This document shows positions 15,332 through 23,434 of a DNA stretch of 23,547 bases, in pieces. The stretch spans positions 1-23,547 of the forward strand of contig CAMBOW010000020.1 of assembly GCA_945869365.1 (NCBI GenBank), read 5' to 3'. The notes under the pieces are model-generated. The model was not told where the DNA came from and did no database searches. It was given only the letters and a program-made list of their open reading frames with translations. This DNA comes from Flavobacterium psychrophilum. GTDB lineage: Bacteria > Bacteroidota > Bacteroidia > Flavobacteriales > Flavobacteriaceae. Numbering within the stretch: the stretch's first letter is position 1; each line of letters begins with the position of its first letter. A program made the position numbers and the translations under genes.

Positions 15332-17772
15332 TATTAGCCAGCTCAACGATAGCAACCGATCTTCAATCTCCTTGGCTCAGCCCGCCGAGTGTTGCTGTAT
15401 TTGATGTTATTTCTATTGACAGCCGATCGCTGCAAAATGGCGCCAACACTTTGTTTTTTGCCCTTGAAGGGAAGCAACACGATGGCCATGCATACATTCC
15501 AGACCTGATTGCGCAAGGCGTTTGCCATTTTGTGGTATCTAAAATTCCCGAGTATTCGCCAAATACTATTCATTTCATTTTGGTGCCTTCTGTACTAACT
15601 GCTTTGCAACAATTGGCCGCCGCTCACCGCAATCTATTTGACATTCCCGTGATTGGTATTACAGGTAGCAACGGAAAAACCATGGTGAAAGAGTGGCTGT
15701 ACTATTTGCTGAGTCCCGAATATTGCATCACCAAAAGTCCCAAAAGTTATAATTCGCAAGTAGGAGTCCCGCTCTCGGTTTTGGCGCTCCATGCGCAAAC
15801 TACTTTGGGCATTTTTGAAGCGGGCATTTCGACCACTCACGAAATGGCTGCCTTGCAACAAATGATTCAGCCCAGCATTGGAATCCTCACGCATATCGGT
15901 TCGGCGCACAACGAAGGCTTTGCATCCTTGACCGAAAAAATAACCGAAAAACTAAACCTTTTTGAATCGGCCAAGGTTTTGATTTACAAAAAAGATCCGC
16001 AAGTTGACAGCTTAATTTCGGCACAAATCACCCCATTTTGTTGGAGTGAATCAGATAAACAAGCAACCGTTTTTGTGCAAAGACAAACGAACGCGGCTGA
16101 CACCGTGCTGCACATGCAAACGCAAACAACTCAATTGGATTGCCGCATTCCGTTTACTGATGAGGCATCGATAGAAAACGCCATAAATTGTGCCTGCACC
16201 CTGCTCTATTTGAACTACGCAACTGCTGAAATCGCGACACGCCTGTCTTCGCTTTTCCCGGTTGAAATGCGACTGAAAGTAAAAAACGGCATCCACAACA
16301 GCACGCTCATTGACGACAGTTACAGCGCCGATTTGGACTCCTTAAAAATTGCCTTAGACTTTTTGGAGCACCAAAAAAATCACACCAAAAAAACGGTGAT
16401 CCTGTCAGACGTTTTCCAAAGCGGATTGAGCGAGGAGGATTTGTACCGACAAGTTGCCCAGCTAATCGAAACCCATAAAATCAATCGAGTTATTGGCATT
16501 GGCAGCAGCATAAACCGCTTTCAATCGCACATCAAAAATTGCAGGGCCTTTGCATCAACTATCGATTTTTTAAAGCAAATCGATCAATTGGAATGGGGCA
16601 ACGAAACGATCCTCGTTAAAGGAGCTCGGGCCTTTGAATTTGAAAAACTAGTGGCTGCGCTCGAAGAAAAGACCCACGAAACGGTCTTGGAAATTAACCT
16701 GAATGCGTTGGTGCATAACCTTAATTATTACCGCAGCAAATTGGCTTCAAGCACCAACCTGATGGTCATGGTCAAAGCCTTTGGGTATGGCAATGGTGGA
16801 GTAGAAATTGCCAAATTGCTCGACCACCAAAAAGTAAATTACTTGGGAGTGGCTTTTGCCGACGAAGCCATTAGCCTCAAACAAGCCGGCGTTCAAACAC
16901 CAATAATGGTTATGAATCCCGAAAGCACTAGCTTTCCATCTTTATTACAGCATCATTTAGAGCCCGAAATATACAGCCTGAAAGGTCTTCGCGCTTTTAT
17001 TAAATTGGCCGAAGAACAACAACTCGACTCCTTTCCCATACACCTGAAACTCGATACCGGCATGCACCGCTTGGGCTTTACTGCCGAGCAACTTCCGGAA
17101 GTAATTGGGGTGCTTACTGCCACCAAAAGTGTGCGCGTGCAAAGTATTTTATCGCACCTGGCCACCAGTGATGACCTAGAAAACACACGTTTTGCCCAAC
17201 AACAAATAGTCGATTTCAAAGCACAAAGTGAACAGCTGCAAACCCAACTCGGGTATCGCGTAATTTGTCATTTGGCCAATTCGTCGGGCATCAGTAATTT
17301 TCCCGAAGCCCAATTTGATATGGTACGCTTGGGCATCGGTTTGTATGGTATTTCCAACAATCCCGCTGAACAACCTGCTTTGGAACAGGTGGGTACCCTT
17401 AAATCGGTGATTTCCCAAATTCGAACCATTCAAACGGGAGAAAGTGTGGGCTATGGCCGCCGATTTATTGCCGATAAACCGCTTAAAATTGCCACCATTC
17501 CTGTAGGGTACGCCGATGGCATTTCTAGACAATGGGGCAATGGATTGGGCTATGTAACAATTCATGGAAAACCAGCACCAATTGTGGGTAGCATTTGCAT
17601 GGACATGCTCATGGTGAATGTCACCGATATTCCCTGCGAAGAAGGCGATCGGGTTCAGCTGTTTGGAGATAGTCCTACAGTGAATGAAATGGCGCAAAAA
17701 TTAAACACCATTCCGTACGAAATCATTACCGGGATTTCCCAACGCGTTAAGCGTATTTTTTACCGCGAATAA
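15328..17772 (+). CDS. murF-alr: Bifunctional MurF ligase / alanine racemase fusion
   Basis: An 814-residue fusion that combines two steps of peptidoglycan precursor synthesis in the cytoplasm. Residues 1 to about 450 are a Mur ligase: [24 protein letters not shown], the ATP loop [11 protein letters not shown] (108-118), and [11 protein letters not shown] in place of the usual DDSYNANP. From about 452 the alanine racemase barrel begins ([13 protein letters not shown]) with PLP-lysine K483 in [10 protein letters not shown], then [12 protein letters not shown], and [10 protein letters not shown] with the catalytic tyrosine, then [13 protein letters not shown]. Such fusions are usual in Bacteroidota and couple L-Ala to D-Ala conversion with D-Ala-D-Ala addition. 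The start is a TTG overlapping the tdk stop; no in-frame ATG or GTG occurs before the conserved region. Confidence 0.92.
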   Translation: MILASSTIATDLQSPWLSPPSVAVFDVISIDSRSLQNGANTLFFALEGKQHDGHAYIPDLIAQGVCHFVVSKIPEYSPNTIHFILVPSVLTALQQLAAAHRNLFDIPVIGITGSNGKTMVKEWLYYLLSPEYCITKSPKSYNSQVGVPLSVLALHAQTTLGIFEAGISTTHEMAALQQMIQPSIGILTHIGSAHNEGFASLTEKITEKLNLFESAKVLIYKKDPQVDSLISAQITPFCWSESDKQATVFVQRQTNAADTVLHMQTQTTQLDCRIPFTDEASIENAINCACTLLYLNYATAEIATRLSSLFPVEMRLKVKNGIHNSTLIDDSYSADLDSLKIALDFLEHQKNHTKKTVILSDVFQSGLSEEDLYRQVAQLIETHKINRVIGIGSSINRFQSHIKNCRAFASTIDFLKQIDQLEWGNETILVKGARAFEFEKLVAALEEKTHETVLEINLNALVHNLNYYRSKLASSTNLMVMVKAFGYGNGGVEIAKLLDHQKVNYLGVAFADEAISLKQAGVQTPIMVMNPESTSFPSLLQHHLEPEIYSLKGLRAFIKLAEEQQLDSFPIHLKLDTGMHRLGFTAEQLPEVIGVLTATKSVRVQSILSHLATSDDLENTRFAQQQIVDFKAQSEQLQTQLGYRVICHLANSSGISNFPEAQFDMVRLGIGLYGISNNPAEQPALEQVGTLKSVISQIRTIQTGESVGYGRRFIADKPLKIATIPVGYADGISRQWGNGLGYVTIHGKPAPIVGSICMDMLMVNVTDIPCEEGDRVQLFGDSPTVNEMAQKLNTIPYEIITGISQRVKRIFYRE

Positions 17773-17819
17773 GCTGCAGAAATCGAATAATCAAGTAGCA
17801 AAAAATTAGAAAATCTAGC

Positions 17820-17827
17820 TACTTTTG
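17820..17827 (+). promoter_or_regulatory. -7 box for asd
   Basis: TACTTTTG, an exact TAnnTTTG, ends 33 nt before the asd ATG, so asd and probably the following genes can be transcribed independently of murF-alr. No -33 TTTG is evident. The short AGAAAATCT palindrome before it is too weak to call a terminator. Confidence 0.5.
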
Positions 17828-17860
17828 TGCACACTAAATTGATCATTAAACAAAAAATAT

Positions 17861-18850
17861 ATGAAAGTTGCTGTAGTTGGTGCTACCGGAATGGTAGGCG
17901 AAGTAATGCTTCAGGTGTTGGCCGAGCGAAAATTTCCAGTAAGTGATTTGATTCCCGTAGCCTCTGAAAAATCAGTAGGCAAAGAATTGGAATTTAACGG
18001 AAAAACATACAAAGTGGTAAGCCTAGAAACCGCCGTGGCCATGCAACCAGACATCGCCCTTTTTTCGGCAGGTGGACAAACTTCGCTCGATTGGGCGCCT
18101 AAATTTGCTGCTGCAGGAACTACTGTAATTGACAATTCATCGGCTTGGCGCATGGACCCGACTAAAAAATTAATCGTACCCGAAATCAATGCCGGCGAAT
18201 TAACGGCAGCCGACAAAATTATTGCCAATCCAAACTGTTCGACCATTCAAATGGTGTTGGTTTTGGCTCCTTTGCATCGCAAATACGGCATCAAACGCGT
18301 GATCGTTTCTACCTACCAATCCATTACGGGTACGGGCGTAAAAGCAGTTCAACAATTGGAAAACGAGTATAAGGGAATTCAAGGCGAAATGGCCTACAAA
18401 TACCCGATACACCGCAATGCCATCCCCCAATGTGATGTTTTTGAAGACAATGGCTACACCAAAGAAGAAATGAAATTGGTGCGTGAAACCCAAAAAATTA
18501 TAGGCGACAACAGCATCGCTGTAACGGCAACTGCCATTCGAATTCCCGTGGTGGGCGGACACTCGGAAGCCGTAAACGTAGAATTTGAAAACGAGTATGA
18601 CTTGAACGAACTTCGCGCATTATTAGCCCAGACGCCTGGCGTACAAGTGCAAGATGATACTGAAAATTACAGCTACCCGATGCCGCTTTTTGCCCAAGGC
18701 AAAGACGAGGTGTTTGTGGGCCGTTTGCGTCGCGACGAAAGCCGAGCCAATGCCCTCAATATGTGGATCGTGGCTGATAATTTGCGTAAAGGAGCGGCCA
18801 CCAATACTATACAAATTGCCGAATACTTGGTCGCAAATCAATTAGTATAA
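17861..18850 (+). CDS. asd: Aspartate-semialdehyde dehydrogenase
   Basis: A 329-residue NADP-dependent enzyme making aspartate-semialdehyde from aspartyl-phosphate, on the way to lysine/diaminopimelate, threonine and methionine. The Rossmann motif VAVVGATGMVGEVML is at residues 3-17, the SAGGQTS loop follows, then NSSAWRMD; the catalytic cysteine is C126 in NPNCSTIQ and the acid/base histidine is H234 in VVGGHSEAV. Length is normal for the short bacterial type. It supplies diaminopimelate for the peptidoglycan made by neighbouring murF-alr and mtgA products. A small membrane protein gene begins one base after its stop. Confidence 0.95.
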   Translation: MKVAVVGATGMVGEVMLQVLAERKFPVSDLIPVASEKSVGKELEFNGKTYKVVSLETAVAMQPDIALFSAGGQTSLDWAPKFAAAGTTVIDNSSAWRMDPTKKLIVPEINAGELTAADKIIANPNCSTIQMVLVLAPLHRKYGIKRVIVSTYQSITGTGVKAVQQLENEYKGIQGEMAYKYPIHRNAIPQCDVFEDNGYTKEEMKLVRETQKIIGDNSIAVTATAIRIPVVGGHSEAVNVEFENEYDLNELRALLAQTPGVQVQDDTENYSYPMPLFAQGKDEVFVGRLRRDESRANALNMWIVADNLRKGAATNTIQIAEYLVANQLV

Positions 18851-18851
18851 G

Positions 18852-19196
18852 ATGCAAACAAAAACTTCATGGAAATCAATAGGATTGGGACTGGCGTTTG
18901 TCTTTACGCTACTCTTTCCGTCCATTCATGAAGTAGAACATTTTAAAACCGAACGGGCGATAGCGGTTTGTATTCATGATCCATCTTCCAACAAAAACGA
19001 ACTCACACACCAGCACGCAAGCCTAAAAGCCTGTGCAGTTTGTGCGTTTAGTTTGAGTCCGCTGCAAGTAGCCGAACAAGATTTTTATCCTCAGCCTTCA
19101 CTTGCTGTTGCAACCAAAATAACCATTTTTTATTCGGAACATCCTGGATTTTTTTCCGGAAGTTTCTATTCGCTTCGCGGACCACCTCGTTGTTAA
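18852..19196 (+). CDS. Small His/Cys-rich exported or membrane protein
   Basis: A 114-residue unrecognised protein. A hydrophobic segment (about residues 9-25, IGLGLAFVFTLLFPSI) suggests membrane anchoring or export. It is followed by a cluster of potential metal ligands: H26, H30, C40, H42, H53, H55, C61 and C64 (CAVC). The C-terminus is SLRGPPRC; an Arg-Gly/Ala-Pro-Pro ending is reminiscent of the small DUF2946-type proteins found beside metal-related TonB receptors, but I would not assign the family firmly. The ATG comes one base after the asd stop and 50 nt before the TonB receptor start, with a terminator-like hairpin in between. Its placement and ligands suggest a role in metal (zinc or copper) handling with the receptor; this is inference. 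Confidence 0.7.
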   Translation: MQTKTSWKSIGLGLAFVFTLLFPSIHEVEHFKTERAIAVCIHDPSSNKNELTHQHASLKACAVCAFSLSPLQVAEQDFYPQPSLAVATKITIFYSEHPGFFSGSFYSLRGPPRC

Positions 19197-19205
19197 ATTT
19201 TTAGG

Positions 19206-19226
19206 GCAACAGCCTGTTGCTTTTTT
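19206..19226 (+). terminator. Terminator-like hairpin between the small protein and TonB receptor genes
   Basis: GCAACA (19206-19211), a 3-nt loop and TGTTGC (19215-19220) are followed by six T. The stem is only 6 bp with moderate GC. It lies inside an otherwise co-oriented pair, 20 nt before the receptor ATG, so if functional it would be a partial terminator or attenuator reducing receptor expression. No new TAnnTTTG promoter is seen after it. Confidence 0.5.
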
Positions 19227-19246
19227 ATTAATTTAACTTCTTACCC

Positions 19247-21451
19247 ATGAAACAACTTATATGCTTCCTATGTATAGGAATTAGCGTGAGTGCAGTTGCA
19301 CAACAACGCCTGTCGGGGATTGTTACCGACAATCAAAACCAAGTCCTAGCTCAGGTTACCGTGAATATTCCAGAATTGCACTTGGGCACCCAAACCAATG
19401 AGCAAGGACAATTTTATTTTTCGAACCTGCCGGCCACCCAGTTAAATCTTACAGTGTCAAAACTGAGATTTGAATCGAGCAGCAAATTGATAGACACTAA
19501 AATCACTTCAACCATTACGATTCAATTGACACCAACTGTATTTGAAATGGACGAGGTTATTGTCTCGACGGGATTCCGAAAAATCCAATCCCAAAATGTG
19601 ATGAAGGTCAATCACTTGAGCGTAAAATCCTTACAAAAAAAGGGCGCGCCAACCCTTATGAGTGCGCTGAGCACCATTCCTGGAGTTGATCAATTGAGCA
19701 CCGGAACAGCGATTGGCAAACCAGTCATTCGCGGACTCAGTGGCAATCGAATTTTGGTGTACACCCAAGGCGTACGCTTGGAAAACCAACAATTTGGCGA
19801 AGAGCACGGCTTGGGCATCAACGAAGCCGGCATAGAAAGTGTCGAAGTAATCAAAGGGCCAGCTTCATTGCTTTACGGACCCGATGCCATTGGCGGCGTA
19901 TTGTATTTTAATCCCGAAAAGTTTGCCAAAGACAATCAAATCGAATGGAATTGGTCGGAAAACTATTTCACAAACACCCAAGGCAGTAACCGTTCGCTGG
20001 GGTATAAACTCTCGGGCGAAAGCACCCAATTTTTGGTGCGCCTCACCCAAAACCAGCATACCGATTACCAAATTCCCTCTGGCGATCGAGTGAAAAATAC
20101 GCGGTTCCAAGAACTTGATTTTAAAACTGGGGTGGGATTTCGCTCACACTTGATGCAAACGGCTTTTCGGTATTCGTTTAATAGAATGTACATCGGAATT
20201 CCAGAAGGTGAATACAGCACAACCGTAGGTTTTACCCCCGATTATCCCCAACAAGAATTGGCCAATCATTTGGGAAGTTGGAATACTACTTGGTATTTGC
20301 CTCAAGGTCGCCTCGAAACTGATTTGGGCTATGGCGTGAATTTCCGCAGTGAATTTGAAGATTCGACCCTGCCCAATTTGGCCATGAAGCTGGGGACGTT
20401 TACCTACAAAGCCGCTTATTTTTTGCCTAAAAAAGGGGAGTTAGAAACCATTATCGGGGTGCAAGGCCTGAGTCAAAGAAACCAAAATTCGGGTCAAGAA
20501 TTTTTAATCCCCAATGCCCAAACCCGTGATTTTGGGTTTTTTGGAACCTGGAATTACAGCTGGAAAAACCAAGTGGTGCAAGCCGGATTGCGCTGGGATC
20601 AACGAAATCTTCAAAGTCAAGAGCAGGGAATTCCAAGCGAAATGGGCTATTTTTCGGCCTTGCAAAAAAAATACAGCAGTTGGAACGCGGCACTGGGTTA
20701 CAAAACCAACCTTAGCGAACCCATTCAACTTCGCCTGAATGTTGCGAGTGGATTTCGCGCACCCAATTTGGCAGAGCTCACGTCTAATGGCGTTCACGAA
20801 GGGTCAAACCGCTATGAAATTGGGAATCCAAATTTACAAACCGAGCAAAATGTGCAAACCGACTTGAACCTAGAATACAAAATTTCACACCTGGAGTTTT
20901 TTGTAAATGGGTTTTACAACCGCATCAACCACTACATATATATTGCGCCAACGGCTATCGATCTAGCCGCGTATGACGTATTTAAATACGAACAAAGCAA
21001 TGCATTGCTATGGGGTGGTGAAATGGGAATGCACTGGCACCCACACCCCTTAGATTGGATGCACTTGGAAAGTTCGTATGAGCAAGTGAACGGAGAAAAA
21101 AGTGACGGAGAACCTTTACCGCTTATTCCGGCCAAACGTTGGAACAACAGTTTACGGGCTGAATTTACAGTTGGTAAATGGCTAAAAGAAGGGTTTAGTA
21201 CCTTAGAAATATCAACGACTTTTCCGCAAAAACAAGTGAGTGCTTTTGAAACAAGCTCAAAAGGCTATTCCTTAGTTAATTTGGGAATGGGCGGCAGCAT
21301 TCAACTGGGAAAAACAACGCTGGATTGCAGTTTGAATGCGACCAATGTATTGAATGCAACTTTCATTCCGCATTTGTCCCGTTTAAAAACAGATGGGATT
21401 CCAAATATGGGGCGGTCGTTAGTCCTGCGGATAAATTTTTCACTTATCTAA
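19247..21451 (+). CDS. TonB-dependent outer-membrane receptor, possibly metal-specific
   Basis: A 734-residue receptor. The signal peptide MKQLICFLCIGISVSAVAQ is followed by a carboxypeptidase-regulatory-like domain (about 22-105: LSGIVTDNQNQVLAQVTV), a plug (about 110-225: RGLSGNRILVYTQGVRLENQ, then VEVIKGPASLLYGPDAIGGV) and a 22-strand-type barrel containing NVASGFRAPNLAEL and ending in LRINFSLI. It imports a ligand across the outer membrane using TonB energy. The plug phrase ENQQFGEEHGLG resembles receptors of the ZnuD-like group (zinc/haem), and the gene before it encodes a His/Cys-rich protein, so a metal is a fair guess. There is no SusD partner, which argues against a glycan uptake system. 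A strong terminator follows the stop. Confidence 0.88.
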   Translation: MKQLICFLCIGISVSAVAQQRLSGIVTDNQNQVLAQVTVNIPELHLGTQTNEQGQFYFSNLPATQLNLTVSKLRFESSSKLIDTKITSTITIQLTPTVFEMDEVIVSTGFRKIQSQNVMKVNHLSVKSLQKKGAPTLMSALSTIPGVDQLSTGTAIGKPVIRGLSGNRILVYTQGVRLENQQFGEEHGLGINEAGIESVEVIKGPASLLYGPDAIGGVLYFNPEKFAKDNQIEWNWSENYFTNTQGSNRSLGYKLSGESTQFLVRLTQNQHTDYQIPSGDRVKNTRFQELDFKTGVGFRSHLMQTAFRYSFNRMYIGIPEGEYSTTVGFTPDYPQQELANHLGSWNTTWYLPQGRLETDLGYGVNFRSEFEDSTLPNLAMKLGTFTYKAAYFLPKKGELETIIGVQGLSQRNQNSGQEFLIPNAQTRDFGFFGTWNYSWKNQVVQAGLRWDQRNLQSQEQGIPSEMGYFSALQKKYSSWNAALGYKTNLSEPIQLRLNVASGFRAPNLAELTSNGVHEGSNRYEIGNPNLQTEQNVQTDLNLEYKISHLEFFVNGFYNRINHYIYIAPTAIDLAAYDVFKYEQSNALLWGGEMGMHWHPHPLDWMHLESSYEQVNGEKSDGEPLPLIPAKRWNNSLRAEFTVGKWLKEGFSTLEISTTFPQKQVSAFETSSKGYSLVNLGMGGSIQLGKTTLDCSLNATNVLNATFIPHLSRLKTDGIPNMGRSLVLRINFSLI

Positions 21452-21454
21452 TAG

Positions 21455-21476
21455 AAGCGGCTTCGGCCGCTTTTTT
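21455..21476 (+). terminator. Strong intrinsic terminator after the TonB receptor gene
   Basis: GCGGC (21457-21461), the stable UUCG tetraloop and GCCGC (21466-21470) form a tight stem extended by A-T pairs and followed by six T. It begins 4 nt after the receptor stop. Its T-tract overlaps the last codon region of the convergent mtgA gene (stop at 21475-21477). Confidence 0.88.
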
Positions 21477-22155
21477 AGTACTCCAACTTCCCCACATAAC
21501 CCATGTGTTTCACGTTGCGGGATTTGCGACGGTTGATATAGCCCGACGAATTGGTCGCTTTGTATTTGCGTGGATTGGGCAAAATGGCTGCTATTCCGGC
21601 CGCTTGAATTTTGGTGAGACTGGTGGCATCTTTCCGGTACCAATATTCGCATGCCGCTTGAGCTCCGTATACGCCATCGCCCATTTCGATGCTATTCAGG
21701 TAAACTTCCATGATGCGTTCTTTGCCCCAAATGAGTTCGATGAGCACTGTAAAATAAGCTTCCAGACCTTTGCGGAGGTAACTTCGGCCTTGCCACAAAA
21801 ACACATTTTTGGCGGTTTGCTGGGAAATCGTACTGCCTCCTTTTAGTTTTTTGCCTTGTTCGTTGTTTTCCATTGCTTTTTGAATGGCCTCAAAATCAAA
21901 CCCGTGGTGCGTTAAAAAACGGCCGTCTTCGCTGGCAATGACTGCTTTTTGTAAGTTTCTAGAAATGCGATCCAAGGGTACCCAATTATGACTGCACACC
22001 ATGTCTTTGCCTTCCATTTTGTTTTCGATGCTGCGCGTGAGCATCAAGGGCGTATAAAAAACAGGGATGAACTTGAAGACAAGCACCAAGCCCACAGAAA
22101 TTCCTAGGAACCAGAGGGCTATTTTACTCAAAAAGCGAACGAATTTGTTTTTCAT
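21475..22155 (-). CDS. mtgA: Monofunctional peptidoglycan glycosyltransferase
   Basis: A 226-residue GT51 enzyme that polymerises lipid II into glycan strands at the outer face of the inner membrane. A single N-terminal membrane anchor (about residues 8-33) is followed by the five GT51 motifs: VIASEDGRFLTHHGFDFEAI with catalytic E76, KGGSTISQQTAKN, RKGLEAYF, and ERIMEVYLNSIEMGDGVYGA with the second glutamate, then AGIAAILPNP. There is no transpeptidase domain, and the length fits MtgA. Its ATG lies 3 nt after the stop of the FAD-oxidoreductase gene, so the two are one operon. The end overlaps the terminator of the convergent receptor gene. Confidence 0.93.
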   Translation of the reverse strand: MKNKFVRFLSKIALWFLGISVGLVLVFKFIPVFYTPLMLTRSIENKMEGKDMVCSHNWVPLDRISRNLQKAVIASEDGRFLTHHGFDFEAIQKAMENNEQGKKLKGGSTISQQTAKNVFLWQGRSYLRKGLEAYFTVLIELIWGKERIMEVYLNSIEMGDGVYGAQAACEYWYRKDATSLTKIQAAGIAAILPNPRKYKATNSSGYINRRKSRNVKHMGYVGKLEY

Positions 22156-22158
22156 AGA

Positions 22159-23271
22159 TTAGACTAAATCGGCCAATTCGGCCCCGATTAAACTTCCGAT
22201 GGCAACACCCATACCGCCCAAACGTACTCCGCAAAAGACGCGGTTGGACAATTGCTGAACAATCGGTTTTTTGTGAGCGCCCAAGCCCATGATACCACTC
22301 CATCTGCGCGCCACTTGCACGGATTGCTGGGGTAAAATTACTTCTTTTAACAACTCCTCCAAGCGGTTTTGGATTAAATCAGTTTGGCCCAAATGCGTAG
22401 TGGTTTCTCCTTCAAAATCCAGATTTCGTCCACCGCCTAGCAAAATACGGTTGTCTATGTTTCTAAAATAATAATAGCCCTGATCCAAATGAAAGGTCCC
22501 TTTGATGGCCAAGTTGGGAATGGGCTCGGTAACCAACACTTGTGCTCTTCCGGGTTTTACAGCTACATCCAACAACTGATTGGCAAAGCCGTTGGTGGCA
22601 AAAAACAGGTTTTGGGTAACAAATGAAAAGCCACGCAATTGCACCTCAACTTGCGATTCGGTCTCGGTATAGCCCAACACTTCTTGATGGTTCAAAATGA
22701 GGATATCTTGAGAAATGGTTTTTTTGAGTAAGGCTTGCATCATTTTTCCGGTGTCAATTTGCGCCTCAAACGGATTAAAAATGAGGTGTTCGCAAAGGCC
22801 ATTAAATCCAAATCGGTTGTGGTCTTTGATAAATAAATCTGCCTTAAAAAATGGACGAAACAACTCGTTGATAAATGGCATTCTGGCTAAGCAATTGTTA
22901 TAGCTATTTTCATCTGACTGCAAAAACAATTCATAGCCCCCGTGTGGGGTAAAATCGATAGCGGCATCGCCCAGATTTTTGCGGAGTAATTGCAGGCCAT
23001 TCCAGCGTTTTTGAACCAAACTAATCACTTCGTCTTCGGAGTGCGAACGCAAGTCATCGAGCAATTCAGACAGGCTGCCAAAGCAAGCAAAGCCGGCGTT
23101 TTTGGTACTGGCTCCCTCGGGCAAAACACTTTTTTCTAGGACCAAAATTTTGGCTTGAGGAAAGCGTTCACGCAAGCGCAGTGCCGCATGTAGTCCTACA
23201 ATGCCACTGCCCACCACGGTATAATCTACCTGCGAAAACCAAGTTTTGTGTTCCCAATAACTCAAATGCAT
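22159..23271 (-). CDS. FAD-dependent oxidoreductase, D-amino-acid oxidase (DAO) family
   Basis: A 370-residue flavoenzyme. The N-terminal dinucleotide-binding fold has the motif VVGSGIVGLHAAL (G21, G23, G26) ending with the acidic LVLEKS. ASTKNAGFACFGS follows the fold, the DAO-family substrate region covers the middle, and the C-terminal FAD loop reads FCGVRLGGMGVAIGSLIGAELADL. There is no signal peptide or membrane anchor, so it is probably cytoplasmic and oxidises an amine or amino acid with oxygen or quinone as acceptor. The exact substrate cannot be read. It is first in an operon with mtgA (3-nt gap). The ATG at 23271 is the first possible start before the fold and gives a short 15-residue lead. 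No clear promoter was found upstream. Confidence 0.85.
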   Translation of the reverse strand: MHLSYWEHKTWFSQVDYTVVGSGIVGLHAALRLRERFPQAKILVLEKSVLPEGASTKNAGFACFGSLSELLDDLRSHSEDEVISLVQKRWNGLQLLRKNLGDAAIDFTPHGGYELFLQSDENSYNNCLARMPFINELFRPFFKADLFIKDHNRFGFNGLCEHLIFNPFEAQIDTGKMMQALLKKTISQDILILNHQEVLGYTETESQVEVQLRGFSFVTQNLFFATNGFANQLLDVAVKPGRAQVLVTEPIPNLAIKGTFHLDQGYYYFRNIDNRILLGGGRNLDFEGETTTHLGQTDLIQNRLEELLKEVILPQQSVQVARRWSGIMGLGAHKKPIVQQLSNRVFCGVRLGGMGVAIGSLIGAELADLV

Positions 23272-23397
23272 GCCCTAAAATTTGCATAAAAATAAGTTTT
23301 ATTTGGATTGGATTGGGTTTTGACAAACAAACAACATCTTAATGTTGCCGTTTATCGATTTTATTCGTTCACACTGCAAATCATTCGCAGTAATTTA

Positions 23398-23405
23398 TAT
23401 ATTTG
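23398..23405 (+). promoter_or_regulatory. -7 box for the truncated secreted-protein gene
   Basis: TATATTTG matches TAnnTTTG and ends 29 nt before the ATG at 23435. An imperfect inverted repeat, CTGCAAA-TCA-TTCGCAG (23374-23390, one mismatch), lies just upstream, where the -33 box would be expected, and could be an operator. The rest of the 163-bp divergent gap shows nothing further. Confidence 0.45.
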
Positions 23406-23434
23406 ATACTTGGACTAAATCAATACGTTAACAT

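Noticed and set aside
14714..15355. A 213-codon open frame antisense to tdk
   Set aside because: It mirrors the whole tdk gene, has no family motif, and its composition (His/Phe-rich) is what antisense of tdk codons gives; tdk itself is unmistakable.
17176..17697. A 173-codon frame antisense to the alanine racemase part
   Set aside because: No recognisable motif, no promoter, and the sense frame is fully conserved.
21325..21846. A 173-codon plus-strand frame across the end of the TonB receptor gene and antisense to mtgA
   Set aside because: It spans a strong terminator and lies opposite the conserved GT51 motifs; it is a shadow frame.
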